Origin: Letharia columbiana
Taxonomy: Eukaryota > Ascomycota > Lecanoromycetes > Lecanorales > Parmeliaceae
Length of the DNA: 64,000 nucleotides
Assembly: GCF_014066305.1 (NCBI RefSeq)
Contig: NW_023501112.1
Location: 92,501-156,500, forward strand
Direction: 5' to 3'
Shown: in pieces, positions 53,693 to 64,000 of the stretch
How the letters are laid out: every line of letters starts with the position of its first letter
How positions within the stretch are numbered: the first letter of the stretch is position 1
The notes under the pieces: generated by a model
Database searches by the model: none
What the model was told of the DNA's origin: nothing
The model's input: only the letters and a program-made list of their open reading frames with translations
Position numbers and translations under genes: made by a program

Positions 53693-56600
53693 TCAGCCTT
53701 TCAGATATGTGAATGCCTGCTCCCGTTCCTCGATAGGCATCGTGTCCAAGAACTGTTTAAGTCCTTTCATGCCACCGTCCTTGTTGGCACTGAGAAGGGC
53801 TCCAATATCGGACGCCACGCTCTCCGACTTCAGCCCGTCCAGCTTGGTCTGCACACCTTTGCGGTTCTCCTCGTACCATGTCGCCACTGCCCGATCATTG
53901 TGCTCAAAATCTTGAATACCAGTCCAGGCGCGCAGGGTCCGCAGGCTGCTCGCTCGGGCCTTTGGATCACGAGTCGAAGCTTGTGCCATCTTCTTGATTA
54001 GAGACTCTTCGTTAAGACGACGACGAAGGCGCCAGTAGAAGAATTGACGCGCGTTCTTCCATTGAAGTGGATGACGAATTGTGTTCTTGGCCTGCATTCT
54101 GCCTGCACGGTCGTGGAGATCGGCGAACTGGAGAGAGATCTGCGAGTAAACGGGCAACAGTAATTGCTCACGCTCCTGCATCTTGACCTTGATATCACTC
54201 TGCTTGTCTGAGGAGAGGGATTTGTCCAATAACTGTGCTTTGAGTTCCGCGTAGGTGGCATCAAGACGAGCCATCGTTTCGAGCTGCCTGTCGCGGCGGA
54301 ACTTGATATTCACAATACCCTCGGGTTCCAAAACACCGCCGCGGGCATCTTCATCTGCGTACATCTCCATGTGATCTGGGTTAATAGTAGGATCAACCAC
54401 AACCTAAGCGTGATGTTAGCACTTATGATTTGATTTGTAGACTTAATCAAGCTTACCCATGAACCTCCCCGAAGCTCACCAAATGGTGGAATGTAGACGA
54501 AGATTGGCTGCTCGTATTTGACCAAGGCGTCGACGATGTATGATCCGTATTTGAGGACCTCGTTGTACATGTCGCGTTGCCCACCTGAGAAACCTCTCCA
54601 GTTGGCAAGGATCATCAATGGTAGCTGCTCGCCATTGTTGAAGTCGCGGATGGCCTGTGCGGTCTTGAAGGCCGAGTTGGGATACCACACCCCTCCAGCT
54701 TCTTGCGTGATCTGTTCCATCGAGTCTGGATTCGCTGGGTCTGCAGGGGTGACGTTCTCCACGGAGCGTGTCTCTACCCCAATGACACCTATTGGAATAC
54801 CGCCAAGTCGGGCACGACCCACAACCACAGTGCGAGCCCAGCCGCCTAAAGATTCTTGAAATGAGTCTCTGTCGAAGAGGCCAGAAAGGAAACCTTCCTC
54901 GTCTTCCTTGCCAGCTATAAGCCATCGGACATCGTATGTTTGCTTCGCTGGTGGGAAATAAGCGACATTACGATCCCATGGATCGGAGTGTAATCCAATC
55001 GGTATGGGGCTGTTCTTCTTATCAGGCACAAAAGACATCCAGTCAACAATCTTCGAAACGCCTTCAAAGTCATCAGTCGCAGTCATGTGTGAAACACCAT
55101 TCTTGTACATAATTTGGGTGCCACCAAGCTGAAGATTGGAGGTGTACACCTCACGGCCCAAAAGCTTGTTAATGGCCGCTGCGCCAGTCAGTATGATTGG
55201 TTGCCCTTCAATCTGGATGGCTCTCTGCCCAAGGCGAACAAGGTACGCGCCAATACCTAGAAAGTGTTAGCAGAAAAATTTAGCATACTCTGAGTTTACT
55301 TACCAACTGATCGACAGGTGACCAATGTGATGGTGAAAATGTCTTCGTAAGCTTTCGAGGTCTCGCCAGCGATCAGACCAGACCCTTTGAGACATTCAAC
55401 ACCTAGACCGTCCTCCTGACCGATGATGGTGGTTATCCTGTGTCGTACTTCCCCATGCTCTGTGATTTTCTCTGTTATTACACCCCTTGACTTTCCATCC
55501 TCGAATCGCTCCTTCATGGCTGGGGTCAAGTACAAATATTTGAAGCCGGCTTGGGGTTTCTCTGGATCATTCCACGCAGCTGAGAAATGAGGAATCAACT
55601 CTTCGGCCATGCCTATGCGGGCGCCAGAGTTTGCTGATAGGTATATCCGCGGGATACCCAATTTCCGCGCAAGCTCTGTACATTTGAAGAAGAACTTGTC
55701 TTCTGTTGGGCCAAACGAGCCAATCTTGAAGGTTATATCGTTCGCAACAATGATGAATCTTCGACCTTTGGGATACTCAGGTGTCTTTGCTGTGACAAGC
55801 CATCCAACCATACCATGCGTGTTAGTACCGGCCTCGCGAGAGACTTCCGCGAGATCGTCATGCTCGTCAAGGACCAATTCACTGTAGTCCATGCATTCAC
55901 CGACTTCGGGCTGTTTGCTCGCCAGAGAAGGATGCTTGCCAACAGCCTTCTGCCAGCTGTTCTGATAGGCTTGTCGAAAGAGATCTGGGAAATCGTAGAC
56001 GTATTGGGTTCCCATAAGATGAGCCTTGTACCTCTTGGGCTGCAGCCATTCTTTGGTCGGGTAAGGCGTGGAGACCGGTCTTAGATGCATAGCACCAATC
56101 CTTGTGGTGCCGCCAATGCTGTGGAAGAGCCATTCTGGTCCTTTGTCAGACTTCTTCTCGGCGTACATCTCGACTTGGATGACATAGCCCGACGTATTGG
56201 TAATGACGCAGCGCAGAGGATAGGGCATTCCAGTACTGGGATCTGTACAGATGATACGGATCTCCGCACCTGTCACACGTAGCCGCCAGGCCCGTCGACC
56301 AAATCGCTCAAGAAAGCCAGCAAGTGCCTCTTCAACTTCCTGTGGCCGGAGAGGAAAGACCGTGGAGAAGTTGATGAAGATGTGATTCAGGTCAGAATTG
56401 TTGTTGCCAATGATCTCTAAAGCATCGAGGATGTCAGTCATAAGTCTGTCGGCTTCTGAGATAAGATATTCAGCTGTGGGGATCTCGTCTCGTAGTCTGC
56501 CTGGTCGCACTACGGCTCGCGTGAAGTATCTCTTATCAGTGGCCTTGTCGCTGTTGTCCGCCTTGCCGATGGCCTCATAGACGTGGATATTTCTATTTTC

Positions 56601-59600
56601 CGTAAACACTGGCTTGATGCGGAACTTGGACAGTCTTCCCAGCTCAAGCTGGAAAGCAAGAGCTGGCTCTATGTGTCGAATGCTGTCATCCTCCTGGTAG
56701 GTCGGACCACGGAACGTAAAGTAACCAGGGTATGTTCCATCCTTGTGCCCACAGATGAAGCTGATCCGTCGTACTCTCCGCAAGAGCAGCTCTGACTTGA
56801 AATCATTGACGACGTCAGTGATTCTGCTTAGTGTCTCATTGTCGTCGTAGGATTCAACATCTCGAATAGCGACATTGCAGACAGCTGTGAGGTCCGGTTC
56901 TGGTTCCCGTCTAGGAGAAGGCTTCCTACGTGAATTTAGTTCCGGCAACAAACCAATCTCGGACTTCTTTCTCGCTCCCATAGCTGGGAATACCTCCAGT
57001 GCTCGCTGTAGGTATTCTTCAGCCTCGTCGAGATATTGCACAGGGACAATGACACCCTTTCGCAAAGGCTCCGCGTCTTCTCGGTTGGCGAGATATGACA
57101 TGTCACTGATGGAGCTGATACGATTGAATGGGTTGCCCTCTGTTGTGGGTGTGGCGGGCGTCGAAGGAAATGAGGAAGTGACGGGCATGCCGAAATCCTG
57201 ATGGCCAAGTTTGCGAAGTAAGAAATCCCAGGAAATAATGAAAGGTGGTTCGTAATCAGTGTGGTACTCGATAGCTTTCAGCGAGTAAGCTCGGTATGCA
57301 CGGCGAATATAGACCTCGAGTGCGGCCAATGAGACCCAAGGGTCATGGTATCCGAAGAACTGTGGAAGAACGTCGAAGACAGTATATTTGGAATCAACCA
57401 CTTCCCTGAGCACGTCCAAGTTAGGTTCCCGATGATCCCAGCCAGTTTCACCATATTTTGACTCGACTACAGAGGACCGAAGGATGTGCTCCATTTGTGA
57501 TTCTCGCTCCTCAAGAGACGGCAGAGCGCATTGAATAAGCACCTCTCGAGCCTTGAGAGTAACTTTGGCTGTCGCTCTCGATTCCAAGTCGGTCAGCTTT
57601 CGCAGGTGTGATCGGAAATGCTTTGCGACGTTGACAGTATGTGGTTTGTTCGGACGGTACATCTCGAGTATTGCAAGAACAAGATTATTCTTAGCTCCAA
57701 TCCTGCTGTGCGAGAGTACGGTGTGAACGACCTTGAGTATGTCATCTTTGTTTTGTTCTCTGAGCTTGAGTACGACGTCCTCATCACGTGAGTTCCGGGT
57801 TGACCAAAGCTTTTCGACGTCGTAATATTGGTCAAGGAGATTGCAGAAGACTTCGTATTCGTGAACCTTCAGGCCCTCAGTATAGCGATCCATTACCTCC
57901 ACCAACGGTTGAAGAGCGGACTTCAACACGTTGACGTCTCCAGGGCTGACGTTGTCTTCGATGAAACGAGTCATTGCCTTGGTCAATTGCTTTGCTGGAA
58001 ATTCTGACTTTCGCGATTTCGCTCGCTCGACAATTTGTGTAAATTGCGAATCTAGCTTGCTGGGCATTCTGGCGTGTAGAGCTGAAAATTGAGCATTCCA
58101 TTCGCCATAGGGTAACTCGGGGTCACGGAGGACTTCAATCAACTCGTTTAGTGTAGAAGCCATGATGACTTGGTTGTCGAAGCCTTGAAGAATATTTTGT
58201 AGGATACTGTGCAGCAAGGCGAATCTCTGCGGCGGTTTGTTACCAACCACTTGAGGTGGTCCAAGAGCAGGCAACTGAGCTGAGAACGGCTGCGCGTGCT
58301 TAACACGAGATGGGTCGTCCAAGGCAAGTACACCCAAGATGTCGCCTGCTTCCAGGACTGCTCCGGGCTGCTTGATAAGGTTCACTGTGCCTGCTTCCTG
58401 CGTAATTAATGGCATGTACATCTTCATGACTTCGACCTCGGCAAATGCCTGTCCAGCTTTGACGTGCTCGCCATTCTCTACGATGAACTTTACAAGCTTG
58501 CCCGGACTGGGTGTTCGCAGTTGAGTAGGGTCGTTCTCTTGCTCGAGGAGACATGTCTTGCTGTCGACGCTGATACGAGTGGCACCGACTTCTTCCTTCC
58601 AGTAGACGTTGTGGCTTTTTCCGCTGAGCAAGATGAGAAGTCCACCGTCGGCAAGAGCCCGCACACCAACAGCGCACTTGGATCCATTGATGAAGAGATG
58701 GTAACTATCCACACTAGACCGTGTCGCCGTGAACTTGTAGCGAATGCCTTCGTAGATAAAGTCGACCAGGAAAACGGTCTTCAGAACATCTTTCGCGGGG
58801 ACCTGGCCCTTTTCGAGACCCTTCCGATACTCTGCTATGCAGCCCTCACTCGCGACGTGAGCTTTAGTGACGGCTCCAGAAACCACAGCTAAAATTGGAT
58901 CAGGTCTCTCCGCCGTCAACTTGTTAGTGATCAGCTCATCAAGCCAACCGGTCGTGATCGTATTGTCCTCGAAAGCAGGTGTCTCAAGGAGCTTGATGAG
59001 GTATTCAACCGTTGTGCGGAAGTCACCGCGGATACTAAGTTCCTTCAGCGCGACGACCATGTGTTTTCTAGAAGCAGACCGGTTTTCTCCATACGCAAAG
59101 ATGTGGCCGAATTGGCTGTCGGAGAAGCTGTGGATACCTCCCGCAGTACCGACAGAGAAGTAACCCCACACGTTCGAGCTACTTCGGAAATTGAGTTCAT
59201 GCATCATACCGCTCGAAGGCTTGAAACCCTCACCAGGATCTTCCGACGTGATACGACATGCCGTCGTGTGGCCTTTTGGAGTTGGTCGCCGTTGAGATTT
59301 GAGACTGTCTTGGTTGGAGAAGTCGAAGTCGATTTCCGATGTTGACTGGGGGTCTGCACCGTACAATATTCGAATATCCCGTATTCGGTGAAGGGGGACA
59401 CCCATAGCTATTTGCAACTGGGCAGCTGGAAGGTTGACACCGCTGACCATTTCCGTTGTTGGATGCTCTACTTGCAATCGAGGGTTCAGCTCCAAAAAGT
59501 AGAACTTGTCATCAGCATGCGAGTAGAGGTACTCCACAGTGCCGGCGGAAACGTAGCCCACAAGCCTGCCAAGCCGAACGGCAGCCTTCTCCATGGCTCG

Positions 59601-60862
59601 AAATGTCGCAGTATTGGCGATTGTGACGGGAGCTTCTTCGATAATCTTTTGATGTCTCCTTTGCACTGAACAGTCCCTTCCGAAAAGGGAGATATTGTTC
59701 CCGTACTCGTCGGCCAGCAGTTGTACCTCCAAATGCCTAGCATTTCCGGCAAGCTTCATTATGAATATGGGCGATCCAGGCACCTCACTTGCAGCGGCAT
59801 TGTAAAGAGCTGTAAAATTCTCCTCATTGTCCACTTTGCGGATACCCTTCCCTCCACCTCCTTCTGAGGCCTTGACCATCACAGGAAATCCGATCTTGCG
59901 AGCTGCTTCTAGACCCTCCTTGGGTGAGTGTGTGCATCCTTTGTCGTAAACGTCATCGTCGACCGCCACAATGCCTTCCTCGTCAACTCGAACCTTGTCG
60001 ACTCCCTCACCAGACCAGGGTATACATGGGACTTTTGCGTGCTGCGCAACGATTGTGGAGGAGATTTTGTCACCCAGGGACCGCATTGCCGAGCCCGGGG
60101 GGCCGATAAAAATGATTCTTTTGGGCAATGCTGCCAAAGATTCGGGCAACTTTGGGTTTTCTGAGGCATGTCCCCTATGAGAGTATTAGCCCTGCCCAAG
60201 ACAAAGAGCAGAGCGAATGCTCACCATCCTGCCCAAACAGCGTGGACGTTCATTCGCTCAGCGATATCGACGATCAACTCCACGTTTGCGTAATTGTTGT
60301 TGTTCGTGCCGCCGGGGACCTGTGTGCACGAGATCAGCACTTGGTTTTGCCATCCGGAGCATTTTGGTGCCAGAACGCTGGCAGCCTTCCCGAGGAGATG
60401 TACTCACCTCAACGTATTGATCCGCCATCCTTATGTAGTCTGCATTCGCGGCCAAATCTTCCGGTGTGGCCATCACCGTAAATTGTATGGCCCGCTCGTC
60501 TAAAAAGGTTTCGTAGGCCCATTTTCGTACGGATCTTATTTCCTTGACTGCAGCAATACCGTTGTTTGCAATGAGCACCTATGTAGTTGGTCAGTCTAGC
60601 ACAATGCCACTTCGGAAGCTGTGTCTGGGAAGCTTACGCTAGTAATGACGGTGTGCCCATCGTTGTTGGTAACGAAGTCCTTGACGGACCCTGCTGCAGC
60701 TACTCCTAGATGATTGCCGCCGATGAAGTGGGGTGGCATCTTAAATTTGGCGGCGTAAGAGCTTGAATGTCTCGGACGCGATTGCTCTTTGGTGGGGTGC
60801 GCATCGCCATTTGTCAAAGTGCCATTGGTCTTGGGCGCCCCGTTGGCCGTCACAGAAGCCAT
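53693..60862 (-). CDS. ACC1: Acetyl-CoA carboxylase
   Basis: Six exons: 60638-60862, 60408-60578, 60225-60319, 55304-60174, 54457-55256 and 53693-54403, introns of 59, 88, 50, 47 and 53 bp; 2290 aa, the normal length. The biotin carboxylase domain covers about residues 50-550: [36 protein letters not shown], then [32 protein letters not shown] and [17 protein letters not shown]. The biotin site is [13 protein letters not shown] near residue 740. A long central region follows. The carboxyltransferase runs from about residue 1500 to the end ([75 protein letters not shown]). Exon joins are all in frame. It makes malonyl-CoA from acetyl-CoA and bicarbonate in the cytosol, the committed step of fatty-acid and polyketide synthesis. 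Confidence 0.97.
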
Positions 60863-61175
60863 CTTGTCAGTGCTGCCAAAATGGCAGGAAGTATGGATGG
60901 TTAGTCAGTAAGAAGTGGTCGTGGATGTTATCGGAAGGATTCCAAATTGCTAGCAACGGTGTCTACAGCCCAGCTTAGCTTGAAGATGTTGTTGAGAGGG
61001 AGAGTGGGAGTGCTAGAAGATGGAGTGAATGAAGCGGTCGATGATCAACAATGTTGTACTGTCGCCGATGATGTTAGAGTCGGTGTGAAGAAGTGTAAGA
61101 GTAAGAGGACCCGAAGTAAGAGACCGGCGTAAGAAAGTGTTAGAATTCGATGCCGCCGAGAGTATTCAGCTATGT
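60863..61175. promoter_or_regulatory. Leader and proximal promoter of ACC1
   Basis: Upstream of the ACC1 start, before the tandem duplication begins. I see no uninterrupted frame that matters and no motif I can name. Confidence 0.45.
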
Positions 61176-62191
61176 ACAGTCAGCCGAACTGCATGAATAT
61201 ATCATTGACTCCGCTTTTTTTCGGCGACTTCAAATGAGGATGCAAGCCGCTTACTAGTTCGGCCCCCCACCGTAGAAAGCTACTCTACCCCTTCTCGCTC
61301 TTCAATTTTTATGCACCTTTCGGCAATCTACGGGTTGTCACATAAAGCGACTCTTACTCTTCGCCATAAATATTTACATCGGCAATCACGCGCCATCAGG
61401 ACTATCTGAGGCTCTAGAATGAGAATTGGATGATGAAAAGACCATTGTTGGGCCCCCAGGCACTTCTAACTTCCGATGAAATTTTTTGACAGAGGCCCTT
61501 CGTTGGGTGGAACTAAGTTATTTTCGGTAAGCGTAAGTACCAGCACTAAAATCTCTCAACCAGACAAATTTTCTTCCTTCTCTCGTTCCTCGAGGCGTCC
61601 AAGGACGACGACTATTTTATATTGATGCTCTTGCTGTTGATGTTTTCAGCGTCGAACATGCTTGTCGTTCTCTAGAAGCCAGAGAACCTTGTGAAAGTGT
61701 ACTACCTACACCAGGTTAGGATGTGGTAAAGGTGAATCGGACACCGAGAAACCTATCACATCCCTCCGTCTCCTCAATCCTGCCACACCTAATACAATCC
61801 ACCGTTGCGTTGGCTTTGGACCCGCAAAGTCATTCAAGCTGTGCCTTTGCTTTATTTTGCAATTGTTGAGGACATGCCACCCAATTCCTCGCGCACATTC
61901 GTCGTCGCCTCTTCCGCAGTGTCAATATTCAGTTAGCGAATGTTTACCAAAGTGTATTCGAAGTCTTGTGAGATTCTTTCATTTCGTAGAGGTTCGGCTA
62001 TATACACAGCAGGTGTGTTTCAAGTCTTAGCTCATGGCTATATTAGAGAACCCCTCTCGCAGACAGGCACCCAGAATGACGACTGCATCTCTCCTTCATT
62101 GAACAAGATCGTTCATTCGCATATCAAGGTCTCATCGTATGCCTAGCTCTCATGACCATCTAATAAGAAATCATCTCAGAGAGCAGCCATG
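61176..62191. repeat. Tandem duplication, copy 1 (1016 bp)
   Basis: Begins acagtcagccgaactgcatg and ends agagcagccatga, where copy 2 begins at once. The two copies agree over nearly their full length; I found only small indels. It contains a short frame of 68 codons starting MFTKVYSKSCEILSF at 61940, identical in copy 2, which I do not consider coding. Apart from that no gene is visible. It lies in the upstream region of ACC1. Confidence 0.93.
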
Positions 62192-63237
62192 ACAGTCAGC
62201 CGAACTGCATGAATATATCATTGACTCCGCCTTTTTCGGCGACTTCAAATGAGGATGCAAGCCGCTTACTAGTTCGGCCCCCCACCGTAGAAAGCTACTC
62301 TACCCCTTCTCGCTCTTCAATTTTTATGCACCTTTCGGCAATCTACGGGTTGTCACATAAAGCGACTCTTACTTGTACTCTTCGCCATAAATATTTACAT
62401 CGGCAATCACGCGCCATCAGGACTATCTGAGGCTCTAGAATGAGAATTGGATGATGAAAAGACCATTGTTGGGCCCCCAGGCACTTCTAACTTCCGATGA
62501 AATTTTTTGACAGAGGCCCTTCGTTGGGTGGAACTAAGTTATTTTCGGTAAGCGTAAGATTAAGTACCAGCACTAAAATCTCTCAACCAGACAAATTTTC
62601 TTCCTTCTCTCGTTCCTCGAGGCGTCCAAGGACGACGACTATTTTATATTGATGCTCTTGCTGTTGATGTTTTCAGCGTCGAACATGCTTGTCGTTCTCT
62701 AGAAGCCAGAGAACCTTGTGAAAGTGTACTACCTACACCAGGTTAGGATGTGGTAAAGGTGAATCGGACACCGAGAAACCTATCACATCCCTCCGTCTCC
62801 TCAATCCTGCCACACCTAATACAATCCACCGTTGCGTTGGCTTTGGACCCGCAAAGTCATTCAAGCTGTGCCTTTGCTTTATTTTGCAATTGTTGAGGAC
62901 ATGCCACCCAATTCCTCGCGCACATTCGTCGTCGCCTCTTCCGCAGTGTCAATATTCAGTTAGCGAATGTTTACCAAAGTGTATTCGAAGTCTTGTGAGA
63001 TTCTTTCATTTCGTAGAGGTTCGGCTATATACACAGCAGGTGTGTTTCAAGTCTTAGCTCATGGCTATATTAGAGAACCCCTCTCGCAGACAGGCACCCA
63101 GAATGACGACTGCATCTCTCCTTCATTGAACAAGATCGTTCATTCGCATATCAAGGTCTCATCGTATGCCTAGCTCTCATGACCATCTAATAAGAAATCA
63201 TCTTTCATTGGTACGACCACTCAGAGAGCAGCCATGA
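62192..63237. repeat. Tandem duplication, copy 2 (1046 bp)
   Basis: Same sequence as copy 1 with four differences I could see: one base in the ccgc-t(n)-cgg run near 62229, a 6-base insertion (ttgtac) near 62374, a 6-base insertion (attaag) near 62557, and an 18-base insertion (ttcattggtacgaccact) near 63204. The last ~17 bases overlap the 3' end of the GPI-protein gene, whose stop is at 63221. No CA-to-TA excess is seen. Confidence 0.93.
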
Positions 63238-63856
63238 TGGCAATGAAAGCGCCGAGACATCCACCAGCCGACGCAACAGCATTGATAGTGGCACCAGTGA
63301 ATTGAGCAGCGCAACTCGAGGTCGTGCTCCCGCTTCCGGTTCCCAGTGATGAAGATGCAGCTGTGGAAGAAGTTGTGGTTGATGTGGTTGGGAAAGGTGG
63401 GGCAAGGGTGGTAGCTGCAGCACTGCTTGCAACGACAGCTGGGTTTGAGGATGTTGAAGGTGTCAAGCTGGAAGAGCTGATAGTAGAGGCTTCCGCTGGT
63501 GTTGCTGATGCCGCGCAAGCGCATACAGCACTTGCTGAAGCCTCCAAACGGTTACGGCACCGCAGCCTTTGAGGATGCTAGAGAGAGAGCTGCAGAGTTA
63601 TTCGCTGCTGCTGAATCTCATGAGTAGGAAGGTCGTTGTTGATGATGGACTAACCCGAATTCGATGGTAAACATTGACATAAGAAGTCGGCGGGGCCGCT
63701 GCAGATTCTATCGCGCAAACCTCTTTTTCATCGTCAGCTCTGTGTCAACAGAGGACCGCAAGATCAACATGAATTACAGCGCAAAGTAGCCACACGCTGA
63801 TCCTGAGCTTGAGTGATCGCCGCGAGGCCGAGGCCCAAAAAGATTGCATCAGGCAT
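63221..63856 (-). CDS. Ser/Thr-rich GPI-anchored cell-surface protein (5' exons uncertain)
   Basis: The last ~110 codons (63221-63547) read SASAVCACAASATPAEASTI, a long Ser/Thr/Ala stretch, then SCAAQFTGATINAVASAGG and CLGAFIAIMAAL at the stop, a typical GPI-attachment signal (small residues, spacer, hydrophobic end). A plausible secretion signal starts at the Met at 63856 (MPDAIFLGLGLAAITQAQ). Between them a stretch EVCAIESAAAPPTSYVNVY near 63690-63740 could be a middle exon, which needs introns near 63745-63796 and 63592-63655, but I could not prove the splice sites. The protein would sit on the plasma membrane or cell wall. A CFEM-like domain cannot be shown. Confidence 0.5.
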
Positions 63857-64000
63857 CGTGATTGCTAAAGAGAGAACCTTTTCGAAAACCTTCGAGCGAG
63901 TGAGCGGCAAGCAAGTGTCCATATATTCGGAGGGTAAGAGATGGATCAGACGAAGATATGAGCGGTTGGGAAGGGGACTGGTGGGGATATTCAGATATTC
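63857..64000. other. Possible leader of the GPI-protein gene; window edge
   Basis: 144 bases to the end of the window with no frame of note. Confidence 0.4.

Noticed and set aside
61940..63173. 68-codon frame repeated identically in both duplication copies
   Set aside because: Identity follows from the duplication itself; the peptide has no domain or signal and is short.

Overview
This is a window from a filamentous ascomycete (Pezizomycotina, possibly Dothideomycetes or Leotiomycetes; I cannot place it more closely). The evidence is short 47-102 bp GT-AG introns, fungal proteins throughout (BimA/Cdc27, GIG1 family, AflR-type Zn2Cys6 factor, fungal acetyl-CoA carboxylase), and an AT-rich block with the mark of repeat-induced point mutation (RIP).

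Layout. (1) 1-10449 is a RIP-ruined nest of transposons in which CA and TG dinucleotides are almost absent while CG survives. It holds a decayed Ty3/gypsy pol on the minus strand, two copies of a TA-flanked terminal-inverted-repeat element (one long, one internally deleted), a foldback-like element with 215-bp subrepeats, a small nested palindromic element and a 1-kb inverted repeat. The RIP signature stops sharply at the end of the last element. (2) 10450-30000 is accessory and partly eroded: a large secreted subtilisin-like protease, a broken MFS transporter, a berberine-bridge-type FAD oxidase, an AflR-type regulator, a scrap of a medium-chain reductase, an aldo-keto reductase, a C2H2 zinc-finger gene with one stop, and an unidentified relic. 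The mixture looks like the remains of a secondary-metabolism locus without a backbone enzyme. (3) From 29720 on the window is mostly housekeeping: annexin, a large unrecognised 1082-aa protein, tafazzin, NOSIP-type RING protein, an orphan protein, a GIG1-family protein, lysophosphatidate acyltransferase (SLC1), Cdc27/BimA, TMEM208/Snd2, cytochrome b5 reductase and acetyl-CoA carboxylase. (4) 61176-63237 is a nearly perfect ~1-kb tandem duplication without RIP, followed by the 3' end of a GPI-anchored Ser/Thr-rich protein.

The intact genes include several in lipid metabolism (ACC1 makes malonyl-CoA, SLC1 makes phosphatidate, TAZ1 remodels cardiolipin, CBR1 supplies electrons for desaturation). 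They are scattered, each with its own promoter, and I do not propose a cluster. Exon borders were worked out by hand from splice consensus, reading-frame continuity and family resemblance, and the phases add up in every complete model given.
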